A DNA stretch of 35,323 nucleotides from the NCBI GenBank assembly GCA_013138555.1, contig WTCN01000199.1:1-35323 (forward strand), given 5' to 3'. The notes under the pieces are model-generated. The model worked only from the letters and a program-made list of their open reading frames with translations, was not told where the DNA came from and did not search any database. This DNA is from Methyloprofundus sp. GTDB lineage: Bacteria > Pseudomonadota > Gammaproteobacteria > Methylococcales > Methylomonadaceae. The first letter of the stretch is position 1, and every line of letters starts with the position of its first letter. This document shows positions 1 to 8,330 of the stretch, in pieces. A program made the translations under genes and the position numbers.

Positions 1-470
1 AAATCAGTCAACTGGAATGGGCTGATGCCTGGAAAAAAATGGGCATGACCTGCATGAGTAAAATCGGCGGTGCTTCTGGTTCGTTGATAGGTACTTTTTT
101 TGTTGCTATGGGAAAAGATGCGGCAGGAAAAACAGTTGACCCTGTTGTTTTTGCGGAAGCTTATAATGCTGCGGTAGAAGCCATGAAAGCACGCGGCAAA
201 TCAGATGCTGGCGAAAAAACAATGTTAGACACATTAATTCCGGTCGCTAACTATCTAACAGAAAACTGCGGCAAGCTTGAATATCCTGCTTTATTAGCGG
301 GGCTTAAAGAAACAGCAATTAAAGGTATGGAATCAACGAGTGATATGCATGCTACAAAAGGTCGTGCTTCGTTCTTAGGCGAGCGTAGTGTTGGTCATAT
401 TGATGCAGGCGCAAGAAGTACTCAGCTAATGATTTGTGCTATTGCAGACGCTATCGAAGCAAAATTATAA
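1..470 (+). CDS. DhaL-type dihydroxyacetone kinase subunit, 5' truncated
   Basis: The reading frame is open from base 3, runs through the first ATG at 39 and stops at 470, so the true start lies before the window. The C-terminal part carries the DhaL signature GRASFLGERSVGHIDAGA, followed by a helical end. In the family, this all-helical domain binds ADP/Mg and helps phosphorylate dihydroxyacetone, either with DhaK as a PTS-linked enzyme or as the C-terminal half of an ATP-dependent kinase. Which of the two applies cannot be told here, because the partner domain or gene would lie upstream. A hairpin terminator follows at 512, so this is the last gene of its transcript. The family call is firm; the exact substrate is not. 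Confidence 0.85.
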   Translation, partial: ISQLEWADAWKKMGMTCMSKIGGASGSLIGTFFVAMGKDAAGKTVDPVVFAEAYNAAVEAMKARGKSDAGEKTMLDTLIPVANYLTENCGKLEYPALLAGLKETAIKGMESTSDMHATKGRASFLGERSVGHIDAGARSTQLMICAIADAIEAKL

Positions 471-511
471 GTCAACTTTTAGAGTTTTTGCTATAACTCT
501 TCGAGTGTAAC

Positions 512-547
512 CGAGGGAGCAGGTTTTTGCCTACTCCCTCGATTTTA
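512..547 (+). terminator. Rho-independent-like terminator after dhaL
   Basis: An inverted repeat of CGAGGGAG-CAGG against CCTA-CTCCCTCG closes a six-base loop with one C/A mismatch (arms 512-523 and 530-541). A short T-rich tail (ATTTTA) follows. It sits between the dhaL-type stop and the roxA start, on the strand where a terminator is expected. Confidence 0.6.
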
Positions 548-585
548 GTTATACCCCGTCATTTAACCTAAGTTAGAGAGTCCTT

Positions 586-1773
586 TTGAGCGATTTTTTC
601 AACACGGGCCTAAGTCAGCAGCAGTTTTTAGAACAGTACTGGCAGAAGAAACCTTTATTAATCCGCCAGGCATTTGCTGATTTTGAATCACCTGTCACTC
701 CCGAAGAACTTGCAGGGCTAGCCTGTGAAGCTGAAATTGAATCCCGGCTTATTGAAGAGCGTGGGGGAGATGGTACGGCATGGCGGGTCACTAGCGGGCC
801 ATTATCAGAAGATATTTTTGCTAGCTTACCCGAGACACACTGGACGATGCTAGTACAGGATGTTGATAAGCATTTGCCAGAATTACAATATTTACTAGAT
901 CCATTTCGCTTTATACCCGATTGGCGGCGTGATGATTTGATGATCAGTTATGCGTCCGAATCTGGATCAGTAGGGCCACATACCGATGGCTATGATGTGT
1001 TCTTATTACAGGCAATGGGGACGCGTAGATGGCAGATTGGTGACCGGCCTATTGAGCAGCCTAAACTGATTGAGGGTATTGAGTTGCAAATCCTGGCTGA
1101 ATTTACCCCCGATCAAACATGGGATCTGCAGCCGGGTGATCTATTATACCTGCCACCACAATTTGCCCATCATGGTGTTGCCTTAAATGATTGCATGACG
1201 TTTTCGGTAGGTTTTCGTGCGCCAGCGCGCATTGATATGCTGGATGCTGTTATAAATACTCTGCTAGAAAAGGAATTGGGAAAAAAGCGCTATCAAGACC
1301 CAGACTTATCATTGAGTAAGCATAGCGCTGAAATTGATGCACAGGCTGTGGCAAGAATAAAGCAAATGTTACACCAAGTGATTGAAGAGGCCGATCCTGT
1401 TTTAACAAAGGCGATTGGGACGTTGGTTACCGATACAAAACCGAGCTTATCGGTCTTAGCGACGGAAGCGAGTTGTGATTTGCCAACGATTGATGAGTTG
1501 AGTGCTTACTTTGATGATGACGGCATGTTACAAAGGAATTATTATTGCCGGTTTGCGTGGTCGCTTGATGGGCAGAAAGGACAGTTCTTTATGGCGGGTG
1601 AGGCATATAGTGTCAATGTGCAGGGATCAGAGTTGTTAGCGTTATTAGCCGAGAAGGCAATATTAACGCTGACTGACTGGCAGAAACTTAAAAAAAATGA
1701 GTCAGTCGCTCAATTATTGTGTAAATTGATAGCTGAAGGTGGCTGGTGTTGGCAGTTAGGGGAATTCAGTTGA
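586..1773 (+). CDS. roxA: Ribosomal protein uL16 arginine 3-hydroxylase (RoxA/YcfD, JmjC/cupin)
   Basis: This is a 395-residue Fe(II)/2-oxoglutarate oxygenase of the RoxA (YcfD) family, whose members hydroxylate an arginine of ribosomal protein L16. The metal-binding motif is visible as H132-x-D134 in GPHTDGYD, with the distal histidine at H195/H196 in PPQFAHHGV. The N-terminal YWQKKPLLIRQAF stretch is typical of the family. Length matches the known enzymes. The start is TTG at 586, preceded by a purine-rich AGAGAG at a sensible distance; no better start is present in frame. The C-terminal third is the dimerisation and winged-helix-like region of the family. Terminator-like hairpins on both sides suggest it is transcribed alone. 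Confidence 0.93.
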   Translation: MSDFFNTGLSQQQFLEQYWQKKPLLIRQAFADFESPVTPEELAGLACEAEIESRLIEERGGDGTAWRVTSGPLSEDIFASLPETHWTMLVQDVDKHLPELQYLLDPFRFIPDWRRDDLMISYASESGSVGPHTDGYDVFLLQAMGTRRWQIGDRPIEQPKLIEGIELQILAEFTPDQTWDLQPGDLLYLPPQFAHHGVALNDCMTFSVGFRAPARIDMLDAVINTLLEKELGKKRYQDPDLSLSKHSAEIDAQAVARIKQMLHQVIEEADPVLTKAIGTLVTDTKPSLSVLATEASCDLPTIDELSAYFDDDGMLQRNYYCRFAWSLDGQKGQFFMAGEAYSVNVQGSELLALLAEKAILTLTDWQKLKKNESVAQLLCKLIAEGGWCWQLGEFS

Positions 1774-1777
1774 GTTT

Positions 1778-1812
1778 AATCAGGGTATTTTATCATAAGA
1801 CCTGATTTTATT
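1778..1812 (+). terminator. Weak possible terminator hairpin after roxA
   Basis: AATCAGG (1778-1784) pairs with CCTGATT (1801-1807) across a 16-base loop, followed by TTATTT. The stem is short and the loop large, so this is only a candidate. Confidence 0.3.
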
Positions 1813-1976
1813 TGTGGATAGGTATTTTCATACTAGACAAGTAGCTGTATACTTTGCTCTCTGGAATTTTGTCTCCAGGTTTTTAATTTTCCATGTTCTA
1901 TAATTCAAAGCAGGTTTATGTGTTGAGTTTTCTGGGAAATCATTGTTTAATTTTTTATAATAAATAGGGAATATTT

Positions 1977-2369
1977 ATGATTTTATTAGTTGCGTCATTT
2001 TGTATTTTTACGATTACAGCAGTTTTGGGTTTGATGATTGCTGTTGATATTTTTCGTGGTAGACATCCTGCTCCTTCTGCAAGTATAGTTCACGGGGTAT
2101 CTGCCCTGTTAGGTTCTGTTTTTGCTATAAGCGCAGCACTTATGGGTGAAACTCGTATTTACATCAATATTGTAATGGCAGTTGTTATTATTTTGTTGGG
2201 TGTGACAGCGGCGGTTAAGCGTAGAAAAACAGGTGTTGCTCCAAAAGCAATTCTTGCTGTGCATATTCTATTAGCAGTTGTTTGTTATCTGCTATTAGGT
2301 GCGACTGCATTAATGGGTTACGATGTGATGGCAATGGTGGGGATTGAAGTTCCTGAAATCGTACTATAA
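1977..2369 (+). CDS. Small integral membrane protein, four predicted helices
   Basis: This is a 130-residue protein that I do not recognise by name. Hydrophobic stretches at roughly 1-22, 36-57, 61-80 and 89-114 give four membrane helices. A basic loop (KRRKTG) after helix 3 probably faces the cytoplasm. The ATG follows AGGGAATATTT, a usable ribosome binding site. The gene stands alone between a 200-base gap and a strong terminator, so it is likely monocistronic. No catalytic motif is visible. Confidence 0.7.
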   Translation: MILLVASFCIFTITAVLGLMIAVDIFRGRHPAPSASIVHGVSALLGSVFAISAALMGETRIYINIVMAVVIILLGVTAAVKRRKTGVAPKAILAVHILLAVVCYLLLGATALMGYDVMAMVGIEVPEIVL

Positions 2370-2392
2370 GGGACTTTTTCAAGGATTAGATG

Positions 2393-2420
2393 AAAACCCG
2401 GTTTTGAACCGGGTTTTTTT
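2393..2420 (+). terminator. Strong intrinsic terminator
   Basis: A perfect 11-bp stem (AAAACCCGGTT, 2393-2403, with AACCGGGTTTT, 2407-2417) encloses a three-base TTG loop and runs into seven Ts. It lies 23 bases after the small membrane protein gene. Confidence 0.9.
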
Positions 2421-2486
2421 ATCTGTATACCCCTTCCAGTGGGGGGAGCAAAATTTGTAATGTATTAACATTTTTTAGGGCACAAG

Positions 2487-2516
2487 TTGACACAGCTTTT
2501 TTCTGAATTTCATAAT
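2487..2516 (+). promoter_or_regulatory. Sigma70-like promoter for the DUF2782-thrB operon
   Basis: A consensus TTGACA (2487-2492) and a CATAAT -10 box (2511-2516) are separated by 18 bases. Transcription would begin near 2523, leaving a leader of about 100 bases before the first gene. A second TATAAT at 2576-2581, preceded by GGG, could be an alternative -10 closer to the gene but lacks a clear -35. Confidence 0.5.
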
Positions 2517-2628
2517 TTACAGGTGACAAATAGTCATTAGCAGAATGTGCCCTGTTTAGTGTAGCCACATGAGGGTATAATGGCTGTACTTTAATTTTTA
2601 TACCTTTATTAATAAGGATAGCGTTTTT

Positions 2629-2970
2629 ATGCTTCGTTACCTTTTCTTTTGTTCAGTGATGTTTTCCTGTGCGGTTATTGCCGAGGAAGAACGCTCCGAC
2701 ACCTCAGGATCACCTGAAGTACCTGAGATGCCTATGCCGGTAGAAGATGGCGAGCCTATGGAAGCAGATATTACCATTACCCGGCGAGGCGAAAAAACGA
2801 TTCATGAATACCGCATGAACGGCAAAATCTATAAAATAAAGGTTATCCCTGATATTGGTCCTGCTTATTATTTTATTGATCCTGATGGTGATGGCGAGAT
2901 GGAAGAAGTCACTGAAAGCGATTTAGATGATGAATTGAAAATTAATCAGTGGACCATTTTTAGTTGGTAA
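2629..2970 (+). CDS. DUF2782 family exported small protein
   Basis: This is a 113-residue protein with an N-terminal signal sequence (about residues 1-18, hydrophobic core followed by VIAEE). An acidic, proline-rich linker and a conserved C-terminal domain follow. The pattern ITRRGEKTIHEYRMNG, then IKVIPDIGPAYYFID and a terminal SW, matches DUF2782. The family is known from many gammaproteobacteria but has no assigned function. Its stop is three bases before thrB, a pairing also seen in Pseudomonas, so the two are co-transcribed. A DPDGDGEME stretch resembles a calcium loop but is a normal feature of this family. Confidence 0.82.
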   Translation: MLRYLFFCSVMFSCAVIAEEERSDTSGSPEVPEMPMPVEDGEPMEADITITRRGEKTIHEYRMNGKIYKIKVIPDIGPAYYFIDPDGDGEMEEVTESDLDDELKINQWTIFSW

Positions 2971-2973
2971 GTT

Positions 2974-3909
2974 TTGTCTGTTTATACCTCTCTTAGCCAT
3001 GCTCAGATTGAGCAGTTTCTCGGTGCTTATAAGCTTGCTTCACTAACTTCTTATGTGGGGATTAGTGCGGGTATCGAAAATACCAACTATTTATTAAGCA
3101 CGCCGCAAGGTGATTTTGTATTGACCCTGTATGAGCATTTCAATACAGCTGAGCTTGCACCTTACCTGGACTTGCTGGTGCAAATAGGGCAGTCTGAAAG
3201 CTATTATCCTAGCCCTCTTCTGGATATTCAGCAAAGACACTCACAGACATTGGCAGGAAAGCCAGTCGCTGTCTTTAAGCGTTTAGCTGGAAAATCAGTT
3301 GTGCAAGCGACGCTTAATCATTGTCAGTTAGTTGCAAGTGCTCTGGCGAGATTTCATTTAAATACTCCTTCTTTGGGGTTTAGTAAAAAAAATCCCAGGA
3401 GCATTGAATGGATACAGGTCACTGCTCAGCAAGTGAGTGCTCATTTATCAGTGCAGGATTCTCTGCTTTTAAATGATGAACTGAACTATCAGCTGCAATT
3501 TACGACACAACATTTAGCGCAGGGCATTATTCATGCTGATTTGTTCAGAGATAATGTTTTGTTTGTGGGAGAGAGCTTAACGGGCATGCTGGATTTTTAT
3601 GCAGCTTGCTGTGATTGTTTCCTACTGGATGTGGCGATTACCTTGAATGACTGGTGTGTAGATGAGTATGGGGTGTTTGGGCGCAGGCAACAAGATGCTT
3701 TTATGCAGGCCTATAAGCAAGTGCGAAATATTTCACAACAAGAGGAAGAGTGGCTGCCTTTCCTACTACGACGAGCCTGCCTGCGTTTCTGGGTATCACG
3801 CTTAGAGCATAAACTTTATCCCAGGGCCGGAGAGATCACACAAGAAAAATCCCCTGAACTATTTAAAAACTTATTGCTGCAGCATCGGCATTTTTATGCG
3901 CATCAATAA
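2974..3909 (+). CDS. thrB: Homoserine kinase (choline kinase/APH-fold type)
   Basis: This 311-residue enzyme would phosphorylate homoserine to O-phosphohomoserine, the penultimate step of threonine synthesis. It is the protein-kinase-like type found in Pseudomonas and relatives, not the GHMP-fold enzyme of E. coli. The catalytic-loop motif HADLFRDN is at 187-194, and the metal-binding aspartate lies at D207 in GMLDFY. The N-terminal GIENTNYLL is the nucleotide-binding region. LNDWCVDE and the late RFWVSRL stretch are also typical. The start is TTG at 2974, three bases after the DUF2782 stop, so translation is probably coupled. Fructosamine kinase-like relatives share the fold, but the overall pattern fits homoserine kinase better. 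Confidence 0.9.
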   Translation: MSVYTSLSHAQIEQFLGAYKLASLTSYVGISAGIENTNYLLSTPQGDFVLTLYEHFNTAELAPYLDLLVQIGQSESYYPSPLLDIQQRHSQTLAGKPVAVFKRLAGKSVVQATLNHCQLVASALARFHLNTPSLGFSKKNPRSIEWIQVTAQQVSAHLSVQDSLLLNDELNYQLQFTTQHLAQGIIHADLFRDNVLFVGESLTGMLDFYAACCDCFLLDVAITLNDWCVDEYGVFGRRQQDAFMQAYKQVRNISQQEEEWLPFLLRRACLRFWVSRLEHKLYPRAGEITQEKSPELFKNLLLQHRHFYAHQ

Positions 3910-3939
3910 ATTCCATTAGAATAATGCCATTTATTGATG
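3901..3939. other. Inverted repeat spanning the thrB stop
   Basis: CATCAATAAA (3901-3910) and TTTATTGATG (3930-3939) form a perfect 10-bp stem with a 19-base loop; the stop codon lies inside the left arm. A second short stem (CAGCGTG at 3944, CACGCTG at 3961) follows. Either could act in termination or mRNA stability, but no T-run follows, so the role is open. Confidence 0.45.
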
Positions 3940-3998
3940 CGGGCAGCGTGGTACAATCCACACGCTGGATTGAATAATAATTATAAGAGGAGAGGTTT

Positions 3999-4385
3999 AT
4001 GAGAAAACTAACGCAAGCTTTAATAGTAGGTGGCGCACTTTTATTTTCTGCTACTGCAAATGCGGAGGTAAAGCTGGAAGATGATTCACAAATTCTGGGA
4101 AAATGGAACTTATATGCTGAGGCTATCGCGCTACATAAAGAAAAAGTCGAGCTTTTTTCTGTTTGGGAATTTAAAAAAGGTGGTGTATTACACACAGTAT
4201 CTAATGACAGGTTTGGGCGCACAAAAAACCTGAAAATTGATTTAAAATACGCAGTCGAAGATGGCGTTATTAAGAAACAAAAAACACCGGGTCGTTCAAA
4301 AATGGAAGACTGTAAGGTTATTAAGTTAGAAGATGGCAAAATGACCCTGAAATGTACTTTTGTATATTTGTTTTTGAAAAGATAA
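3999..4385 (+). CDS. Small secreted protein of unknown function
   Basis: This is a 128-residue protein with a clear Sec signal peptide (basic MRKL, hydrophobic core, ATANA at 19-23 before EVK). The mature part is lysine-rich and contains GKWNLYAE and a strand-rich pattern that could be a small beta barrel or lipocalin-like fold. I do not recognise a family. The ATG is preceded by AAGAGGAGAGG, a strong ribosome binding site. Two cysteines near the C-terminus (in EDCKV and LKCTF) could form a disulfide in the periplasm. Confidence 0.65.
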   Translation: MRKLTQALIVGGALLFSATANAEVKLEDDSQILGKWNLYAEAIALHKEKVELFSVWEFKKGGVLHTVSNDRFGRTKNLKIDLKYAVEDGVIKKQKTPGRSKMEDCKVIKLEDGKMTLKCTFVYLFLKR

Positions 4386-4409
4386 TCAAGGGGATTGTTT
4401 GATTGTCCC

Positions 4410-4436
4410 TGTAGGTTCGAGTTTGTCGAGCCTACA
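4410..4436. other. Hairpin between convergent genes
   Basis: TGTAGGTTCGA (4410-4420) pairs with TCGAGCCTACA (4426-4436) over a five-base loop, with one G-U wobble. It sits between the convergent ends of the secreted-protein gene and bluB. It could serve as a bidirectional terminator but has no T-run; it may instead be a piece of a dispersed repeat. Confidence 0.45.
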
Positions 4437-4470
4437 AGGCCGTATAAGTAGTTGTGGTGTTTATAAAATA

Positions 4471-5118
4471 TTAATCTGCTGGCCAGTAGTTTTCACTGAC
4501 AAACTCTTCCAGAGCGCGTGCTTTTGCCCAGTTTTCCAGTTCCAGCATCGGCCTGGAATAAAATTCTTCTACATGCCCCAGGCATAGAATCGCAATCGGC
4601 AGACTTCCTTCTGGCATTTTCAACAGAGACGATAGTTTTTCAGGTTCAAATAGAGAGACCCAGCCCATGCCTAAGCCTTCAGCTCGTGCAGCTAGCCATA
4701 TATTTTGTATCGCACAGGCAGTTGAAGCTATATCCATTTCGGGCAAGGTGCGTCGGCCAAAAATATGTTGTTCACGCTTATCTGCGAGTGCGACGATTAA
4801 TAGCTCGGCACATTCCAGAATGCCTTCAACTTTAAGTTTCATAAAATCACTCTGGCGTTCGCCCAGTGCTTTAGCGGTGAGCTGACGCTCTTCTTCTACT
4901 TGCTGATGAATGGCCTGGCGTAATGGCGCATGGGTTATTCGGATAAAGCGCCAGGGTTGCATTAAACCGACACTGCCAGCTTGGTGCGCTGCTTGAAGTA
5001 ATTTTTCCAAGGTTGCTGCGGGGATAGGTTTATCAATAAAATGACGCATATCACGGCGTTCGGCAATGGCACGATAAACACCTGATATTTCCTGAGCAGT
5101 AAATTTATGTTTATCCAT
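4471..5118 (-). CDS. bluB: 5,6-dimethylbenzimidazole synthase BluB
   Basis: This is a 215-residue nitroreductase-fold enzyme that, in the family, fragments reduced FMN with oxygen to make 5,6-dimethylbenzimidazole, the lower ligand of cobalamin. BluB hallmarks include RRDMRHF near residue 22, the SVGLMQPWRFIRI segment near residue 50, and the AARAEGLGMGWVSLF stretch that binds FMN. Length is normal. Its start overlaps the end of cobS by eight bases on the same strand, which places it in the late cobalamin pathway rather than among general nitroreductases. Its presence implies an aerobic route to the lower ligand. Confidence 0.92.
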   Translation of the reverse strand: MDKHKFTAQEISGVYRAIAERRDMRHFIDKPIPAATLEKLLQAAHQAGSVGLMQPWRFIRITHAPLRQAIHQQVEEERQLTAKALGERQSDFMKLKVEGILECAELLIVALADKREQHIFGRRTLPEMDIASTACAIQNIWLAARAEGLGMGWVSLFEPEKLSSLLKMPEGSLPIAILCLGHVEEFYSRPMLELENWAKARALEEFVSENYWPAD

Positions 5119-5845
5119 ATGTCAGAGCCAGGCTGATTAAAACCACTGTTTCGACTATTTCTACACTCGCACCATAGACATCCCCCGTTATACCTTGTAA
5201 ACGTTGTAAAGCCAGGTATCTTATAAAAAATATACAGGATAAAGCTGCAATCAGGGTATAGGTATTAGTGAGCCACAAAAACAATGTTAGAGAAAAGAAG
5301 ATAATGAGTTTGGCTGCTTGCCTGGGAAGCTGCTGTTGCATTGCACTGCCTAGGCCATTTTTTCTAATATAAGGGGTACTTAACATCAGTATCAAAATAC
5401 TTAAACGACCTAAAAGAGGGGCTAGTAAAAGAGGGACGAGTACTTGTTGTTGCTGAAGTAGGCTCTGTAGTGCTGTCCACTTTAACAGTAATAGCAGTAT
5501 TAAAATAATCACCGCAATAGGGCCAGCGGCAGGATCTTTCATAATAGCCAGGCTACGTTCTCTGTCAGCTAGGCCACCTGCCCAGGCATCACTGCAATCA
5601 GCTAGCCCATCTAAATGTAGGCCGCCAGTTAAAAGCACCCAGGCAGTCAAGATAATTGCAGCATTTAATGCTAATGACTGCTCTGGCAATTGGCTGCTAA
5701 CCAGGGTCAGAATAGCCCCGATTAATAAACCTACGAGAGGAAAAAAGAGTACCGAGTGCCCAGCACGTTGATCAGATAACGTGATATTAAGGTTTAAGGG
5801 AAGGCGCGTTAGAAATTGTAAAGCAAGCGTAAAAGAAGCTAACAT
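5111..5845 (-). CDS. cobS: Cobalamin synthase (adenosylcobinamide-GDP ribazoletransferase)
   Basis: This 244-residue inner-membrane enzyme joins alpha-ribazole (or its phosphate) to adenosylcobinamide-GDP, completing the nucleotide loop of cobalamin. The family motif GGLHLDGLADCSDAWAG lies at 74-90, MKDPAAGP at 102-109, and TGDVYGA near the C-terminus. Several hydrophobic segments match the usual multi-helix topology. It is followed with an eight-base overlap by bluB. The upstream TM2 gene ends 58 bases before it, so it may be the middle gene of a three-gene transcript. I see no cobalamin riboswitch in the spacer. Confidence 0.94.
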   Translation of the reverse strand: MLASFTLALQFLTRLPLNLNITLSDQRAGHSVLFFPLVGLLIGAILTLVSSQLPEQSLALNAAIILTAWVLLTGGLHLDGLADCSDAWAGGLADRERSLAIMKDPAAGPIAVIILILLLLLKWTALQSLLQQQQVLVPLLLAPLLGRLSILILMLSTPYIRKNGLGSAMQQQLPRQAAKLIIFFSLTLFLWLTNTYTLIAALSCIFFIRYLALQRLQGITGDVYGASVEIVETVVLISLALTYG

Positions 5846-5903
5846 AATGATTGTATGGCGATGTTATAAGGTGCAAAGGGGCTCTATTTACGCCATGGAA
5901 ATC

Positions 5904-6326
5904 TTATTTTAAAGGTCGACCCTGTTTATCTTTGTGTAAGTTACCTGTAGATAGTAAAATCCCATCAATAATAGGCCACAGTATGCCTGCTCCAGCAGTG
6001 AGTATGGAAACTATTATTTGAAATGTTGCTATTTTATAATAGCCCAGATACCAACGATGAGCTCCAAATAGGCCGGTTAACGGAAAGAATGCTAAGGCCA
6101 TAGCAGTTTTGCGTGATTTTACGGCATCTTCTTGCTTAATAGGGTAGCTTCCGATTAGCGTCACCATGGTCGCGGTATCACCTTCTTCTTCAAATAATAC
6201 ATCAAGGTCAACGAGGGGAGGAAGGGATTCGCTCCAGTCATTGATATGAAATTCGTAATATAGCTCATCGCTTTTAATGACACCTGTTTGCGTGTCTTCA
6301 TCGTAACTTTTAATTTTTCCAATCAT
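5904..6326 (-). CDS. TM2-domain membrane protein with N-terminal cold-shock-like region
   Basis: This is a 140-residue protein with two parts. Residues 1 to about 60 (MIGKIKSYDEDTQTGVIKS, then YYEFHINDW) look like a small OB-fold or cold-shock-like domain. Residues 70-118 form a TM2 domain: two membrane helices joined by the typical GLFGAHRWYLGYY turn. A short basic tail (DKQGRPLK) follows. TM2 proteins are common in bacteria but mostly of unknown role. Proximity to cobS on the same strand may reflect co-transcription rather than shared function. Confidence 0.8.
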   Translation of the reverse strand: MIGKIKSYDEDTQTGVIKSDELYYEFHINDWSESLPPLVDLDVLFEEEGDTATMVTLIGSYPIKQEDAVKSRKTAMALAFFPLTGLFGAHRWYLGYYKIATFQIIVSILTAGAGILWPIIDGILLSTGNLHKDKQGRPLK

Positions 6327-6623
6327 GATATAAACCTTTTTAAAAATATGTGGTGATTTTACTACACTTAGGCTTGTAGAGCGGACTTTAGTCTGTTTTT
6401 TATCAATGCAGTGCCTGTCGCCCAGAGGTTAGGCTACATGCTAGAATAATTCTAGTTACCTGTTTACTTACTGTTACCACTTGCTTTGGGTTGTGTAGGT
6501 ATTGTATATTCAGCGCTAATGCTTTTCTGTTATAAAAAATAGGCAATATGAAAGAAAAAAGAAAAATTAAGAGCACAGCTTGTGAAATAAATAAGATTAA
6601 TAGACTACCTGTTATTTTAGCTT

Positions 6624-8327
6624 ATGCGCACAGCTGATTCTGAAGGAGGAAAACACAGGATTCACAGGGCTGTAAGAAAGATATTTAATTACATTCCTGC
6701 ATCCTTTATAAAAAAAGTATCTTCATGGCAATGGTTGCGGTTTTATCCTGCGGTTATTCCTGCCCAGTACTGTTTTATTGAGTGGAATCGGGCTGTAAAA
6801 AGCAAGGATTATCAAAACTATCAAATATGGATAGATCAGAACAGTCTGGCTACGCTTGAGGACTGGCGCTTATTGCAACAAAAAGCCTATTATTGGAAGT
6901 CACCACCCAAAATAAGCATTGTTACCCCGGTGCATAATACTCAGGTTGATATACTTTATGAGTGTATTGTTTCTGTCCGAGCGCAAGCCTATCCCTATTG
7001 GCAACTTATTTTAGTGGACGATGGCTCATCTAATATTGAAACACAGCAGCTGTTAAAGTCTGGTGTCTGCAAAGACCCTAGAATTCAGGTTTATTTTACT
7101 CCTCAGTCACAAGGTATTTCCCGTGCGACGAATATAGCGATAGCACAAGCTCAGGGTGATTATATTGTATTTTTAGATCATGATGACCGCCTGGCATTAG
7201 ATGCCTTATATCTCGTTGCTGAAGAAATTCGAAAATATCCGCAAGTGGATATTGTTTATTCAGACAGAGATATGATTTCACCCAAGGGTAAGCGGTATAT
7301 GTATTTATTCAAACCCGGGTGGTCTCCGGAAACTTTGCTGGCGGGTAACTATATTTTTCATTTAATGTGTTATCGCCGTAGCCTGGTCGCTCAGCTAGGT
7401 GGGTTACGTACAGAATTTGATGGTTCGCAAGACTATGATTTAATTTTGCGTGCCGCTGAAACGAGTCCGCAAGTACGCCATATTCAAAAAGTACTTTATC
7501 ATTGGCGACAGTACCAAGGCTCTGTTTCACTGGACAGTGGCGCTAAAGACTATACATTTGAGTCGGGAGTTAAAGCCCTGAATGAAGCAATGCAGAGGCG
7601 TGGGATCTCAGCTAGGGCATCAGAAATAAAATCCTTATGGCGTGGCAACTATCAATTAGATTTAGTATGTCCTGAGTTAACAGAAATAGAAGTATTAAGC
7701 ATTGCATCTACATTACCTGCAGAGGAATATACACAGTTAGTAAACCAGTCTATTCAAGCGACTGAAAAGCCTTATATTGCAATTATTAGTCAGACATTGA
7801 CAGCGGTTAATGATAATGCCTTATGTCATCTGGCGGCATGGTTAAAGGTTGATGGGGTCGCGCTGGCAACGGGGAGTATTATGACCGAGCATAAGTTAAT
7901 TGATTATGCGGGAGCAACGTATCAAATAGATGGTGGGATCATGGTTCCTTATCAAGGATTGCCTATAAGTGAGCCGGGTTATATGGCAGTGACACAATTA
8001 ACTAGAAATATTAGTGCTCCGCACCCCTTTTGTGTCGTTATTCGCAGAGAGTTGTGGCTGCAATTAAAGGGCTTAAATAGTAGGTATCAGGGATTTTATA
8101 GTTTAATGGATTTTTGTTTAAGAGCTTTAGCTGTTGACTGGCGTTGTGTCAGTGTTCCGCAGGCGCAGTTTATGACGCGACAGGAAGGTTTATTGAATCA
8201 CTATTCTGAACAGGATAAGCGATTGTTTTGTCAGTCTTGGCAGGACTGGCTGGAAAAAGGGGATCCCTACTATAACCTAAACCTGGCTAGAGCTTGTCAG
8301 GATAGGCTATATCATCTGCCCGGATAG
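6624..8327 (+). CDS. GT2 family glycosyltransferase, two-part
   Basis: This is a 567-residue protein, presumably cytoplasmic. A GT-A fold starts near 95 (KISIVTPVHN), with the nucleotide-sugar motif VDDGSS at 131-136 and the metal-binding DHDD at 185-188. The second half (about 385-540) resembles the later part of another GT2 domain (EPGYMAVTQLTRNISA, then VVIRRELWLQLKGL) but lacks an obvious DxD, so it may be a degenerate second domain. The start is uncertain: ATG 6624 has little Shine-Dalgarno upstream, while a strong AAGGAGGA lies inside the frame at 6643-6650. The preceding 297 bases (6327-6623) show no gene. It is the first gene of the polysaccharide region, read opposite to the others, and its acceptor is unknown. 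Confidence 0.85.
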   Translation: MRTADSEGGKHRIHRAVRKIFNYIPASFIKKVSSWQWLRFYPAVIPAQYCFIEWNRAVKSKDYQNYQIWIDQNSLATLEDWRLLQQKAYYWKSPPKISIVTPVHNTQVDILYECIVSVRAQAYPYWQLILVDDGSSNIETQQLLKSGVCKDPRIQVYFTPQSQGISRATNIAIAQAQGDYIVFLDHDDRLALDALYLVAEEIRKYPQVDIVYSDRDMISPKGKRYMYLFKPGWSPETLLAGNYIFHLMCYRRSLVAQLGGLRTEFDGSQDYDLILRAAETSPQVRHIQKVLYHWRQYQGSVSLDSGAKDYTFESGVKALNEAMQRRGISARASEIKSLWRGNYQLDLVCPELTEIEVLSIASTLPAEEYTQLVNQSIQATEKPYIAIISQTLTAVNDNALCHLAAWLKVDGVALATGSIMTEHKLIDYAGATYQIDGGIMVPYQGLPISEPGYMAVTQLTRNISAPHPFCVVIRRELWLQLKGLNSRYQGFYSLMDFCLRALAVDWRCVSVPQAQFMTRQEGLLNHYSEQDKRLFCQSWQDWLEKGDPYYNLNLARACQDRLYHLPG

Positions 8328-8330
8328 CTA

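Noticed and set aside
2875..2910. EF-hand-like DPDGDGEME in the DUF2782 protein as a special calcium site
   Set aside because: It appears to be an ordinary part of this family, and the spacing after position 6 does not clearly fit an EF-hand.
3863..4339. 158-residue minus-strand open frame
   Set aside because: It lies opposite the secreted-protein gene, which has a signal peptide and a strong ribosome binding site; the antisense peptide has no recognisable features.
5846..6620. Cobalamin riboswitch for cobS/bluB
   Set aside because: I looked for a B12-box-like sequence upstream of cobS and the TM2 gene on the minus strand and found none that I could support.
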